Shown: positions 1-11,735, counted from the first letter of the stretch. The stretch is 64,000 nt of DNA from Adiantum capillus-veneris (GCA_014529385.2 CM043969.1:26861946-26925945); one strand, 5' to 3'. The notes: generated from the letters alone by a model not told the origin. Numbers and translations: made by a program.

Positions 1-245
1 TTTGGTTGGTTCACATCCAAGTAGGCTTCCACCTGGGGTGGATATCGCCTCCAATGGACCCTAGTCTTGAGGAGGTGAGAACAAGCAAATAAATAAAGAT
101 TATTTATGGCTAGTTAACCCTAAACCATGATTGTTATATGTTTATTTTTGTTAATTGCAGGCATGGCCATCCTACACCTACTCTACTCAGGTTCCTCCAT
201 CGGTCGTAGATCCAGACCTACAACAGGCTATCTCTTTACGAGACA
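1..245 (+). pseudogene. 5' part of an En/Spm-like plant transposon gene, split by Copia-1
   Basis: The third forward frame is open from the window edge to position 74 and ends at GAG|GTGAGA, a good 5' splice site. An 86-base AT-rich intron (75-160) ends in a T-rich tract and TTAATTGCAG, and the next exon is open to 245, where Copia-1 begins. Both exons carry a Pro/Asp motif (PPMDPSLEE in the first, PPSVVDPDLQQA in the second). The gene appears to resume after the copia 3' LTR at 15667, and the family guess comes from that downstream half. Splice sites and open frames are seen in the sequence; joining the two halves is inference. The start lies outside the window. Confidence 0.4.
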
Positions 246-455
246 TGTTACTATATACATGTGGTAGTGATGTGTATGAACACACTAGGACCGCTGGAGC
301 ATTTTTTCCCTCTTTCGGAGGTTTTTTCCCCCGTGCATTGTATATACGCCCATCACTCTAGGGCTATCAATCTTTCCATTGCACACTAAGTAATACACTC
401 TCTATCGTGTGCCTTGAGCTTCCTTTGTCTTCTCCAAGCTGTGAGCGTTTCTCTG
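246..455 (+). repeat. Copia-1 5' LTR, left piece
   Basis: It begins TGTTACTATATAC and matches the 3' LTR at 15441 with about 10% differences. The match stops in CTCTG (451-455), where Gypsy-1 begins. The last 17 bases of this LTR lie at 10575-10591. Confidence 0.88.
451..455. other. Target-site duplication of Gypsy-1, left copy (CTCTG)
   Basis: CTCTG here and CTCTG at 10570-10574 flank Gypsy-1 exactly. Dropping one copy plus the element gives back the Copia-1 LTR sequence seen near 15650. Confidence 0.88.
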
Positions 456-931
456 TGTAGACGGCTGGATAGTTCACTATGTGGGAACGCCTTCTTAGGA
501 GATGGGCAACGAATTACTTAGTAGTTACTATGGTAATTACTACAGTAAATCCGAAGTGTATAAATAGGGCCCATTACATTGTAATCAGGTTGGCAATTGT
601 TATCATTTGGGTTAGCACTTTGGCTACACTTGTACTTGAGAATCATTGGGAGTATTGTCGGCTGTACTCTCTTTGTAAATCATATTCGTTGTAATCTTGA
701 TCTGTAATCCCAATCATGGCATATATTCCAGTTACACTTACTTCTCGTCCAATCTTTTGAATCTGAATCTGAACCTTATTTCCAGTACATAAGTCTGATT
801 CATATTCCAATATCCAAAATCCAGTCTAGTTTTTATTTATGTCCAGTCTACTGTCTGAAAACTTCTCACACTAGTAGCTGAAATCTTCTAACACTGGAAT
901 TAGCTGTCTCAAGAGATCAGCTCCAATTCCA
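456..931 (+). repeat. Gypsy-1 5' LTR
   Basis: It starts TGTAGACGGCTGG directly after the CTCTG duplication and ends CTCCAATTCCA. It is nearly identical to 10094-10569. A TATA box (TATAAATAG, 559-567) sits about 100 bases in, as expected for the U3 promoter. Confidence 0.9.
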
Positions 932-934
932 TTT

Positions 935-952
935 TGGCGATCACGGTGGCTC
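935..952 (+). other. Gypsy-1 primer binding site
   Basis: TGGCGATCACGGTGGCTC begins three bases after the LTR end. It starts with the TGG that pairs with a tRNA CCA end and resembles the TGGCGA... sites primed by tRNA-Arg in Tat elements. The exact tRNA is not certain. Confidence 0.65.
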
Positions 953-1004
953 GAGCTGAAGCTTGTTGACTGAAAGACTCTTCTCCCAGTTGGAAGTTTC
1001 AGCA

Positions 1005-2938
1005 ATGGCACCTAAATCGAGTCGTGGCTGGAAATCCACCATTCGTGTTGATCCCATTCTTGAGGAGTCAGAAAGAGAGTCTGACCCCAAGCAAGAGAAG
1101 ATGACTGACATTGAGGCTCAGGAGGAGCATAGTCAGGCTGATGAGGTGCAGGACTCACAACACTCCAGTTATTCTCGACGTTGACGGGTAGAACAGGAAG
1201 CACGAAAAGCCAAGAGTTCCAAGAGTTCTCGGTCCCGATAAGGGGATGAGGGTACCAAGGGAAGTAAAGGTAGTCACCGTACATCTAGCAGGCAAACCAA
1301 AGAAGACACTGACACTGAGACAGAGACAGAGATTGATTGGGATGTTGACACTGACAATTGCAAGAAGACTCCTAAGCACCATTCTGAATCCAAGAAGAGA
1401 AGTGGCAGGATCATTGGTAATCGAAATGATTACACAGCTTCCCTGAAAATTTCTTTTCCAATATTCAAGGGAGGTAAGAAGGATGATCAAGACGTTCACA
1501 TACAGGCTTTTGAGCAGTATGCTCAACTGAAAAATATTGATGAAGATGATTGGGGGGAATATTTTCCACAAACCTTGAAGGAGGCAGCGAGGAAATGGTA
1601 TTACCATTACCCTCCCTGCCAGCTCAGATCATACAACAAATTGCTTAAGCCTTCATGTTGGAATATTCTGACAACAGAGGGGATGAAGATATTCTTTGTG
1701 AACTAGATAAGATCAAACAGAGAAATTTATCAGTCCAGTTATGTGGAAAAGATCAAGGAGCTAACCAGGCAGTTACAAGAACCGCCATCTGAGAAGAGGT
1801 TGAGGGCATGGTTTCTGAATGGGTTCAGAAGAAAAAAGCTTAGGGAGCAAGAGGTACCAGCCCATACCAAGACATTCAATGATCTGGTCCAAAGGGCATT
1901 GAAGCTGGAACAGCAGGCCAAGAAGAAAAAGAGCCACAAGAAGCAAAGGACCAGTAGCAGTAGCTCTGCTACTGAAAGTTCTGATTCCAGTGAGGTGTCC
2001 AGTAGCTCCGAGAGCATCTCTAATGAACGAGCCAAGGAGAAGTCAAAGAAGGGATCTTGGACCAAGAAAATTGAAGAAATGGCTAGACAAATTGCCGAAA
2101 TTAGCCACACAAGACAGCCAGTTCGGAAGATGGAGACTTGGTGTTTGAAATGCAAAGCCAAGGACCGTATCTCCAATGAATTTCCACAATGTACCTACTG
2201 TAAGGCTTTTGGTCATCTATGAAATAATTGTGGCATCAGGATCCACCACTTTAAGAAAGGCAAAGATCTATCAGTGGTTGCCTACACTGAACCAGTGAAG
2301 GTAGAACCAGTCAAAGTAGCTCAAGAGGAGAGACCAGGTACCAGTGGTATTGGTAAGGGACGTGGCCGATTCCAACTAGGTATGGGCAGAGACAGAGGAT
2401 GTGGCAACTTCCAGGAAGGAGCATGAATTGCTACACTTGTGGGAAGTATGGCCATTTTGCAGCCCAATTCCCAGATGCACCTGCAACTACTACTACTGAG
2501 GCTAAAGCACCGGAGCCAGTCCCAGTCAGGGTAGTTACTAGAAGCAAGGGTGTAGTCATTGAAGAAATTACAGACACTTCAGAAGCACCAGTCAATCCTA
2601 CCAGCAGCAAGTGGGCTCAACAAAGAGAAATTTGGAAGGCCAAAGGTAAAGAGAAGGTGGTAGATGAGTGGCAAGAGCAGAGGGAACTAGCGGCTAAAAT
2701 CACGGAGGATTTAGCCAAGAAGCTGCCAGAGCAGCCAAAAAGTTTTGAAGCTAGAGTCATTCAGAGGATACCATCTCAATCGACTGATAAAGATCAGTCA
2801 TTACCGGCAATAACAGAGACCATGCTGGCTGCGGTACATGGATTAGCTGATGAACTAAGAGCTGATGGAAGAAGTGGAAGCACTACAAAAGAGGAATGGC
2901 AGTGTGAAGATACCAGTTCTTCAAGCTCTAACAATTAG
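1005..2938 (+). pseudogene. Gypsy-1 gag
   Basis: Capsid/nucleocapsid polyprotein. The ATG at 1005 (MAPKSSRGW) is the first in a good frame after the PBS. A Ser/Glu-rich N-terminus is followed near 1450-1620 by the retrotransposon gag core (FPIFKGG, FEQYAQLKNI, EAARKWYYHY). After frameshifts comes a Lys/Ser-rich linker (1900-2060) and Cys clusters near 2138-2230 (CLKCKAK, CTYCKAFGH). A zinc knuckle, CYTCGKYGHF, lies near 2430; its fourth ligand is gone. At least three frame changes and several stops break it. Known family role: packaging the element RNA in virus-like particles. Confidence 0.75.
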
Positions 2939-3039
2939 TCTGACCAAGAAAGAGAAGAAATTCATGTGAAAATTTGTGATAGAATTCAGAAGCTGACTGT
3001 AGAGCTGGAGGGATATCAGAAAAACCTTGCCTGAAGTGG

Positions 3040-3608
3040 CCAACTTTATCAGACAGCGCACGAAAGCTGAGGTGGAGGCCAGAACAGTGGACCTGACGGC
3101 CATCCGAGATGATGAAGTTCCACTTATTTAGGTGGACTACAAGGTTAGGAAGCAGTGCGAACCTCTCTCAAGTGTTATCTTGGATGGAGGAGCAGGAGTC
3201 AACATAATGGGAGTTCATCTCCAGCAGAGAATGGGTATCACTAATATGAAGCCAATACCATTCAAAGTACAAATGGCTGATCATAGATTGGTACAGGTGA
3301 CGGGTATGATTGAAAATATACAGATAAGAGTTGGGAGGAAGAAATTCAAAACCAATTTCTTAGTTCTTGATGTGCAAGGGGCATATGAGATGCTACTAGG
3401 GTGCCCATGGTTGAGAACAACACATGCTGTTCATGACTATGCAAACCAAACATTAACCATAGAAGGGGCCAGTGGCAGAATCCAAATCCAGACAAACAAT
3501 ACTAGGAGCTGGAGAAAGGAACTGAGGCCGAAGGAGTTATGTCAGAGGTACAGGGCTAAGAAGATCGAGCGAATGCTAGCAGCCATGAACATATTCCCTT
3601 TGGCATAG
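3040..3608 (+). pseudogene. Gypsy-1 aspartic protease
   Basis: A retropepsin-like domain. The active-site region reads LDGGAGVNIM (near 3180), where gypsy proteases have D-[ST]-G or the variant DGGSGVN; the A replaces the usual S/T. Downstream are the hydrophobic flap strands and LLGCPWLRTTHAVHDY (near 3395), typical of plant gypsy proteases. A TAG at 3129-3131 precedes the open stretch and another ends it at 3606-3608. It would release gag and pol products. Confidence 0.75.
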
Positions 3609-4558
3609 ATTGACTTCAATGTATTCTTGATGAATAAAGAGCAGGTTGACAGGCAGAAAAGACAATTCCCTGATCAGTTTACTGAAGTCAACACAGGGGA
3701 AAGAACAGTTCAGCTAGCTGGAAGGATGGTGGAACCACCTGATACTGGTATGGTAGAGGAACCAATACGTTCTAAAGAGTACCCAGTGGATCAGAATACT
3801 GATTCAGAAATGAATGGACCATCCTGGGATTACGCTGAAGAGTCGACCAAACAAAAAGGAGCTCTTTCTTGGGTTATGTGAATTTCTATAGAAGATTTGT
3901 ACATAAGTTTGCTTCTCAAGCAGTACCACTATATGAGCTTACAAAGAAGAGCAGTAAGTTCAACTGGACTGCTGAATGCGAGGAGAGCTTCCAGAATTTG
4001 AAAAAAGCCATTATCAGTAAACTCGTCCTTAGGTAGCCAAAGTGGGATATTATTTTCCACGTACATGTAGATGCTTCGGGATTGGCAATGGGGGCAATAT
4101 TAGCTCAGCCAGACGAAAGAACTAATTATCCGGTTTATTTTGCCAGTCCTTGCAGATTCGGTCAGGCTGAACAAGGCTATACAACTATTGAGAGAGAAGC
4201 CCTTGGAATGGTTTTCAGCGCTACAAAGTTCAGGCATTACCTGTTGGGAAAGTTATTCCATTTTTATGTGGACCATCAGGCTCTTCTGTTTCTGATTAAT
4301 AAAGTCATTATTCAAGGAAGGTTGATAAGATGGATGATGTTCCTAATGGAGTTTGAATTCAGAATTTTCCATAAGCCTGGCAAAAACCATTGTGGAGCTG
4401 ATTTTCTCTCAAGAAGTACGGAAGGTTATTCAGAATCACCCTTGAGAGATGAACCAGTGGACGCTGACTTATTTCACTTAGAGGCAGAAGAATCAGTAGA
4501 TCCTGAATGGTACAATATTTATCAATTTCTTTCCCAAGGTGCCTTTCCAGAGGATTAG
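3609..4558 (+). pseudogene. Gypsy-1 reverse transcriptase remnant and RNase H (RT palm deleted)
   Basis: A protease-RT linker is open to 3881. The sequence then jumps into the RT thumb/connection (GYVNFYRRFV, about 3875-3905), so the fingers and palm with the catalytic Asp pair are absent, roughly 200 residues. RNase H follows: VDASGLAMGAILAQ (near 4069), EREALGMVFSATKFRHYL (near 4192), YVDHQALLFL, and the tail HKPGKNHCGADFLSR. A TAG replaces Gln in the thumb at about 4033. The deletion alone rules out autonomous activity. Confidence 0.8.
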
Positions 4559-6000
4559 AAGCAGAACCAGAAGAAAGCTCGGATCATAAAAAGGCTGAAA
4601 TTTACTATCATCGGAGGATTACTTTATCGACTGGGTGTTGATGGTATACTTCATTGTTGTGTCCCTATGGAAGGAAGAATGCAAGTGATCTCAGAAGCGC
4701 ATAATGGTGAATCTGGTGGACACTTTTCCAACGAAGTAACCTACAAGAAGATTCTTCAAGCTGGTCTGTGGTGGCAAACACTGATTGCTGATGTTAGAAG
4801 TTTTTGTAAAACTTGTGACATATGCCAAAGAATGGGTCGACCAACAGCTGCAGATATGACTCCTTTGATGCCAGTACAACCACTGGGAGTATTCATGAAA
4901 TGGGGACTCGATTTTATGGGACCTTTTAGGAAGGTTACCCCCAGGAAGAAAAAGTACATAGTAATGGCTACTTGTTATGTAACTAAGTGGGTTGAAGCTA
5001 AGGCTCTTCCTGACAACACAGCCAAGTCAACTGCAAGGTTTCTATTTGAGAATATTGTCTGCCGATATGGATGTCCAGTAGAGATTGTGATAGATCAAGG
5101 AACACATTTTATCAATGACACTATGGAAATCCTATTGGATATACTTTCAGTCAAGCATCGGAAATCTACTCCTTACTATCCCAGATGCAATGGACAGGCT
5201 GAAAGTAGCAACAAGACAATAAAGACTATTCTCACTAAGGTGGTGCAAAAGAAACCAGACCAGTGGGATTTGAAACTCCAGACTGCTCTATGGGCTTATA
5301 GGACAGCTTATAAGGTCACTACTGGAATGACACCATTCCAAATGGTGTATGGCACTGAAGCTGTGGTTCCTATGGAGTTTGTGATCCCAAGTCTGAGAAT
5401 GGCTGTGAAGTATGGCTTAGACTTGAACCACAATCTTAAAAAACGGCTAGATGAACTGATGCAGTTAGATGAACTCAGGCAACGGGCTATGTTGGAACAA
5501 GAAATTGTTCAGCAAAAAAGGAAGCATTGGCATGATCGCCGAATTAAAGTTCAAGAATTTCAGAAAGGAGATTTGATGCTTTTATATCAGTCTAGACTGG
5601 GGCCAAAGAAGCCAAACCTGAAGATTGCCTGGGCAAGACCATTTGAGGTAGACTAGGTCTTCTCCAATGGCACAGTCAGACTGAAAGGTTTATCTGGATT
5701 ATTGTTTCCAGGAGTATATAATGGTGCAAAGATCAAGCTTTATTATTCAGAGGCTAGAGAAAACGGGCAAGAACAAGGTACTAAGGAGCTGGAACCTATT
5801 AAGCAAGTGATACCAGAATCAGATATTTTTGGGCTTTTTCATGTGCATCCAGTTCCAATTTTAGAACTAGTACCAGTAGAACCAGATCAGACTGATCTTA
5901 GAATCAGTAACAGTATGATCAAGCCAGACTGGAAACCAGTCCAGTATCAGTGGGAACACACTTTTCAATTTTTAAGCACCCACCGGTTAGATGGCACGCC
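4559..6000 (+). pseudogene. Gypsy-1 integrase
   Basis: Longest intact part of the element (open 4667-5656). The N-terminal zinc site is seen as EAHNGESGGHF and CKTCDIC. The catalytic core has the D,D-35-E residues in WGLDFMGPF, VIDQGTHF and NGQAESSNKTIK. A coiled, Arg/Lys-rich C-terminus follows, with a GPY/F-like end (ARPFEV). A TAG at 5654-5656 stands where Gln is likely, and the frame then continues (5702-6000). No chromodomain is seen. Enzymatic role: insertion of the cDNA, leaving 5-base duplications, consistent with CTCTG. Confidence 0.85.
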
Positions 6001-6350
6001 AGTAGTAATCATTTTAAGGATGGGTCGCAGCCTTGTCCAATGCATGTCTGCCACGACAGCAGCGATGCACGCAAGTCTAGGAACGGTGAGTGGTGGAGCT
6101 TTTATGGCGCGAACATGTATAACAGTCAGGAGAGTTTGCATTTTTTTCTCACAAATCCCCTGCGTGACGCTTTCCTCCTGTTAATCATTCGCCATCGTCG
6201 AGCTCCGAGGTTTATTTGCTACAGTCGCAAACCTCGACCTCTGAAGAGACAGTTAACTGTCAACTAGCCTTGCCAGAGACACCAGGGTACGGCTTTGAAA
6301 CGTCAAGTAATTCTTCTTCTCCTTTGCCTGTTTCGTCGTCTTCATAGTGT

Positions 6351-9300
6351 ATGGGTAGAAGAAAATGCTCAGACAAGATGCAAGAGTCTCTTGAGGAAAC
6401 CCAAGCCATAGTTGCTGCTGCAAAGGCAAGCCTTCCCATCATACCGTACAGTAAAATCTAGCGTTATGTATTCACTGACCAAGCAATGACTCTACTACAA
6501 CTATGGGATCTCTGAGTTGTGTTGCAAGCTACAAGAATTGCTTTTGAGGCAGACATTATCAAGCAAGTTCTTGATTCTTTCGACGCTGAAGATGGCAGTG
6601 TCATGGTAAATGGTAGAAAGGTGTAGGTGACATCAGAGACCATAGCTTTTGCATTCAGAATTCCCAACGAGCCCAAACCATCTATGGCAACTCCACAGCA
6701 GATAAGTATAGCCCTGAAGGAGGATGAAGCGGCTAAACGTAAGCACAAGGCAAGTGGTCAAGGTGTTCCAGTAGCAGGACTGGAAGCTTCCACTGCTTAC
6801 AGGTTTGTAGCTGAAGTAGTAAGCCTTAAGAACAACCCAACGTATGTATCCGAGAAACTTTTTGCTATGCTATTGGCCAAGATATTGGATCGAAAGGTTC
6901 CTATTAACCTTTGTCAAATCCTGTCACACAGTGTGCTCCAGCAAACTGCCAAACTAAAATCCCAAAATGTTTTTAAAGCTTGGTATGTTTGGATTTTCTT
7001 TATTGGGCCACTGCTGCAGATGCTCATGAGCAGGTAAAAAAGGCTTAGAGTGAGAAGCCGGTTTCTGAGCCCAAGAACATTGAGTTGTCCTCAGACAACG
7101 AAGCAACGGACAGTCAGACTACTTCAACAGATCTGAAAAGGAAAGAAACTGAAGAACAGGCTGGCAGTTCAAAGAAGCCAAAGACTACACCGACAAAGAG
7201 CAGTGCGTTTTTGAGGCAGATAGAAAGCCAAGTCAAGACAATGAATACTGAGAAAGTTATAGTGAGCCAAACAGAGAAGCAACCTGCTTAGAAGACTGTG
7301 CCTAGCCAGTCAGTAGGACAAAGTGCAGTTGCTACTGGTTCTAGAAAAGATCAGGCCAAGGCAGCAACTTCTGAGAAGATAGCAGACTAGTCAGTGGACA
7401 AAGGCAAGGGCCACGTGGACAAAGGCAAAGGCCCAGCTTCTTCGACTCTGCCAGGTGGAGTTTCTACTCCAAATACTGAACACATTCTGCACCTGGTGAA
7501 CATGACAAGTTGCAGCAAATGCAGACCCATCAATTGAAAGGGCATCTTCTGCTATGCAAAGCTGATTATGCAACTTTACCTTACATGGCTCTAGTGACAA
7601 TATATGAGCCTACTGATTTTGATCTAGCTACAGTTAAGGATAGATGTTCACTTCTCATATAGTCTTCTTGGAATACTATTGTCAGTTGTATGGGACAATT
7701 GGTGGAGACTACTGGGTTATAAGATGAAGTGAAAAAGCTTAAAGCTGACTTGAAGGAGGCTGAAGATCAGATTCAAAATCTCCAGAAAGCACGGGAAGAG
7801 CAGACCATACAACACAGGGTACTGGAAGCTCATTCAGAAAGGGTTAATGAGTTATTAAACAAGAAGCTAGCTAAGACTGAATCTGAGATAATGATCATCA
7901 AGAATCAAGGGAATGAAGCACTGAGAGTTGCAGAACGGGCTGAAACATTGCTCAAAATGAAGCGGGTGGAATTCAACTCCCTGTTCATTCGCCATATAGC
8001 TCTGAAGGCTTCTATTACTGAAAGATACATCTATGACAGCTTGGCTGAAATTCTAAATCCAGCAGGCAATGCTGTTTTTGATTTAGAGAATTTAAAGTCC
8101 TTGATAGAAAGTATGCAGAGTGATTTGCAAGACAAGGTGACTAAGTATAATACTACTCTGATGAATCAAGCCATATTGGATTATATTGAGCAGCAGACTT
8201 CTCCGGATGAGGCCGAAGAAGACAAGGAAGATGAAGACAAGGAGGATGGAGCTGATAAGGAGGAGGATGACCAAGAAGAAGGGCATACAAATGATGATGA
8301 TGATGCCCCACCACCATCTCCACCACCAAGACTTGGTACTGGTGGTACAGGGCCAACTGACGGTGGTAAAGGCTAGAATGAGGGGCACCAGTCGGGTAAT
8401 CAGTAGAATGAAGAACAGCAGCCCAGTCACACTGGGAATCAGCCAGCTGATTAGACCCAGCTCAGTAGGGATGCTAAAGGAAAAATGAAAGTGTAGGATG
8501 AGGGATCATCTGCTCATCATCAACATTCACTGCAGCTTATTACCCTGAACAAGCAATTGAGACATCAACAGGCCTCCATAACCAGACAATATCTGGAGGA
8601 TGATGATCTTCTGTTTGATTTGGAACGATTTCAAAGGCTGTATATTGGAGCCAGGGAAATGGTGGAGCATTGAAAATCAGCAACTTTCCATGATAAAGAA
8701 GCTTTCCGTTTACCTGCACATCCCAGTACAGTCCAACTGCTGGAAAGAGTTCCTGAATGGATACTCACTGCTGAAGAGAGAGTGACAAACCCACACTTGC
8801 AAAGGCAGTCTACTACAGATTGTCGCTCTCTTGCCCTGGAATTAGAACTTCTGCTGGGAAACAAACCAACTTACAAATGTATGAAGGATGTTAGGGAACA
8901 GCTAAAAAAGTTTTGGTGTAAATGCAAACTGCCAGAGGAGTTTTGGATCAGAGAGTTAGAGCCATTCTTGAGGACCAGACAGCCACTAGCAAAGGACCTC
9001 AGACTAGAATGTCAATTGGAGCACGGGCAACTGCTCTTCGAAAATTGTTCCAACTAGTGAGAATCACCAGAAAGATGATGCAACAAGAGAACCAGGCTGT
9101 TCTCAATTTTTTAAAATTCGTGCCTGATTCTCCAGTTCTCTTGTATGCCTTTCCAGTAAGAGAGACCGAGCTGCCAAGATTCTTTCTAACACTGTATCCT
9201 CAACACCCAGAATTAGTTGATCGCCTTACATACTTCAAGATTACTGATGAGCTTTAGGATTGGTATGAGCGATCGATTGTGGAATGGAAGACTTGGCAAA

Positions 9301-9829
9301 CGATGTTCAATGATGCTCTCAAAATCAATGATATTCAGGCACTGAAAGAGGAGATGCATAGGATCCGGATGTATACAGGCCAGTGGAAGATTCGAATCAG
9401 AGGCCTGACCAGGATTACTAATCAGCTACTGCAACGTACTATGGAATCTTTTAAAATTCCTAAAAAGGATATTGCGGCAAAGGCGGGTGTGGCACCACAG
9501 TATAGGGAGATGGCTGAGATTCTTTTCGAAGCTCGAGTCAAAACTAATCAGCCTCTTCCATAAGGATGGATCCATACTGCTTCGCATTGTCATAAGCTAG
9601 CCAGAACCAGGATTACCAAGGGCAGGCGTACACTCTATGATCCTGACACCAAAACCTATCATTCCCTCACGCCTTATGAAGTAGAGATGACCACCGAAAG
9701 GCGGGATCAGCTTGAGCAGGAGGCCATTTACCGACTAATTCAGAAGGAGAATGCTGGTACTGGGACTTCTCAGGCACCCTCCATGTCAAAGGGCAAACGG
9801 AAGACGGTCCAATGGAAGGATACTGGGTA
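6351..9829 (+). pseudogene. Gypsy-1 post-pol reading frame, unknown function (coiled coil, acidic tract)
   Basis: About 3.5 kb between pol and the 3' LTR with near-continuous coding potential in shifting frames. ATG at 6351 (MGRRKCSDKM). The first part (to about 7037) has VMVNGRKV and IPNEPKP, faintly like the putative plant transposon domain seen in Tat elements (Transposase_32 type); this match is weak. Then a Ser/Thr/Lys-rich linker (7085-7450), a long coiled coil (7729-8150), an Asp/Glu tract and a Pro stretch (8200-8330), and a second globular part (8580-9829, with RELEPFL, RLTYFKITDEL and a C-terminal QWKDTG). Six or more stops are TAG or TGA. It is not recognisably an envelope protein. 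Real function unknown. Confidence 0.6.
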
Positions 9830-10076
9830 GTTCCATCTCAGAATTTAGTGGTGACTTTTCTTCCTCAGTGGGCAGGTGGAGATGAGAGCTCTACCTTGGC
9901 CTGGTGAGAGCTCTACCTTGGCCTTTTCAGCTGCCTCTCTCGCAATCTTTGTATGACCACTCTGTCAGTGGTCAAGCCGATTTTCAACATCAGAACCAGA
10001 CGGTGGATTTTTCAGTTTCACATCAGAATCAGACAGGGAAATTTTTTTTCAGAAATTTTGGAATCTTGCCAAAATT

Positions 10077-10093
10077 CAAGAAAGAAGGGAAGG
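10077..10093 (+). other. Gypsy-1 polypurine tract
   Basis: The purine run AAGAAAGAAGGGAAGGA lies directly against the 3' LTR start, as expected for the plus-strand primer. A 20-base direct repeat (GAGAGCTCTACCTTGGCCT, near 9879 and 9906) lies about 170 bases upstream. Confidence 0.75.
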
Positions 10094-10569
10094 ATAGAGA
10101 TGGTTGGATAGTTCACTATATGGGAACGCCTTCTTAGGAGATGGGCAACGAATTACTTAGTAGTTACTATGGTAATTACTACAGTAAACTCGAAGTGTAT
10201 AAATAGGGCCCATTAAATTGTAATCAGGTTGGCAATCATTATCATTTGGGTTAGCACTTTGGCTACACTTGTACTTGAGAATCATTGCAGTATTGTCGGC
10301 TGTACTCTCTTTGTAAATCATATTCATTGTAATCTTGATTTGTAATCCCAATCATGGCATATATTCCAGTTACACTTACTTCTCGTCCAATCTTTTGAAT
10401 CTGAATCTGAACCTTATTTCCAGTACATAAGTCTGATTCATATTCCAGTATCCAAAATCCAGTCTAGTTTTTATTTATGTCCAGTCTACTGTCTGAAATC
10501 TTCTCACACTAGTAGTTGAAATCTTCTAACACTGGAATCAGCTGTCTCAAGGGATCAGCTCCAATTCCA
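10094..10569 (+). repeat. Gypsy-1 3' LTR
   Basis: Matches the 5' LTR over its whole length, including the TATA box (10198-10206) and the terminal CTCCAATTCCA. It is followed at once by the second CTCTG. Confidence 0.9.
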
Positions 10570-10574
10570 CTCTG
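10570..10574. other. Target-site duplication of Gypsy-1, right copy (CTCTG)
   Basis: Pairs with 451-455. Confidence 0.88.
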
Positions 10575-10591
10575 CAACCCTAATTCCAACA
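10575..10591 (+). repeat. Copia-1 5' LTR, right piece
   Basis: CAACCCTAATTCCAACA equals the last 17 bases of the 3' LTR (15650-15666) but for one base, completing the LTR split by Gypsy-1. Confidence 0.85.
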
Positions 10592-10593
10592 AT

Positions 10594-10606
10594 TGGTATC
10601 AGAGCT
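10594..10606 (+). other. Copia-1 primer binding site (initiator tRNA-Met)
   Basis: TGGTATCAGAGCT is the standard copia PBS complementary to plant initiator tRNA-Met, two bases after the LTR end. Confidence 0.92.
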
Positions 10607-10953
10607 GGTGTCATCTTCTCGGGCTTAGTCGCCATTAGCTCCAGCACACACCTGCTCACTTTCTTCGATTTCTGTGAGCTTTGGCGAGCGTTCGCAGGTC
10701 GACAAATATTTTGGATGAGCTCGTAGACCTCAATCTGCTTAAATTTTTTATTCCGGCTCATTTCGACCTCCGTTTCCACTACAGACAGGTCTGCATAGGC
10801 TATTTTGTCATTTTGTGCAAAATTTCTGTCAGTACTTTTTTTTGCATAACAGGTGCCTTACAGTCTTCTATGGTTTATGCTATATAGCACGTGTTGTTCC
10901 CATTTGGTTTCTCCTCTTTTCGGACAGTTTTCACATCAGGTGTAGCATTTACC

Positions 10954-11735
10954 ATGGCTAAAAACAACATGGATGTGTTCAAGATGTTTGTTGTTGAGGA
11001 CAGATTGGATGGGGACAATTAGCCTATGTGGGCTTACATGATGCAACATGTTCTTATGTCAAAGGGCGTCTAGAATATTGTGCAGGGCATTGATATATCT
11101 CCTGGTTCTGAGGATGCAGGTGATATTGAGGATGTGGCAAGTCTTGCTGCAAGGATTGCTGCTATTAGAGTTGTTTTGCCTATGGTAGAACAATCTCGTT
11201 GGGATGTAAAAGATGCACATGCTCATGCATTGATTGCGTTGTCTGTGAAGCGCACCATTGTTCCTCACATTTGTTCAGCAAAATCTGCAAAATAGGCTTG
11301 GGATATTTTGGTTGGTCTTTATGCAAGTCGCAATGAGGCTAAAATTTCTTTGCTACGTAAAGAGCTGGAGTCGTAGATTATGCATGAGGAAGATGATATG
11401 GACACTTTCCTTGCTGGTATCAAGGATATCAATGAGAAACTTATTTCTACAGGTGAAGTCATTTCAGACAGTTCCCTTGTGCAGACTATTCTTGATGCCT
11501 TACCAGATTCTTATTAGACTTTTTCTAGTACTTGGAGACTTATGACCCAAGGAAATCCTGAAGTTGTCAAGTTTGATGCATTATGCACATTGCTGTTGCA
11601 AGAGTCACTTTCCAGAAAAAAAAAGACTAGACAGCGTGCAATTGAACAGGCTTTTATTGCTTCTCAAAGAAAGGGTGGTAACGACAATGCAGCCACTTCT
11701 TATGGTTCTGTTGCAAGTGGAAAAAATTATGTTCT
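10954..11735 (+). pseudogene. Copia-1 gag
   Basis: Copia capsid of the UBN2 type. ATG at 10954 (MAKNNMDVFK) lies about 350 bases after the PBS. One frame runs to about 11735 with in-frame stops that are all TAG. They stand where the family has Trp or Gln, for example MSKGV*NIV, SAK*AWDIL and DSY*TF. Features include the AWDIL..LY core, NEKLISTGE and a Lys/Arg-rich C-terminus. A frameshift at an A run (near 11722) leads into the zinc knuckle. Confidence 0.8.

Larger units (their letters stand above)
456..10569 (+). mobile_element. Gypsy-1: Ty3/gypsy element, Tat-like, with a large post-pol ORF
   Basis: A 10,114 bp element with two ~476 bp LTRs, a PBS starting TGGCGATCACGGTGG, gag with zinc knuckle, protease, RNase H, integrase, then ~3.5 kb of extra coding sequence before a polypurine tract and the 3' LTR. 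The order RH-INT is diagnostic of Ty3/gypsy. No chromodomain is visible after integrase, and the extra 3' reading frame recalls the Tat/Ogre/Retand group. The RT palm and fingers are missing (see the RT entry), so it is non-functional. The LTRs differ at a handful of positions, so the insertion is younger than its Copia-1 host. Confidence 0.9.

Noticed and set aside
6351-9829. Envelope gene after integrase (retrovirus-like)
   Set aside because: No signal peptide, transmembrane anchor or fusion-type segment can be seen; coiled-coil and acidic tracts fit a Tat-type extra ORF better.
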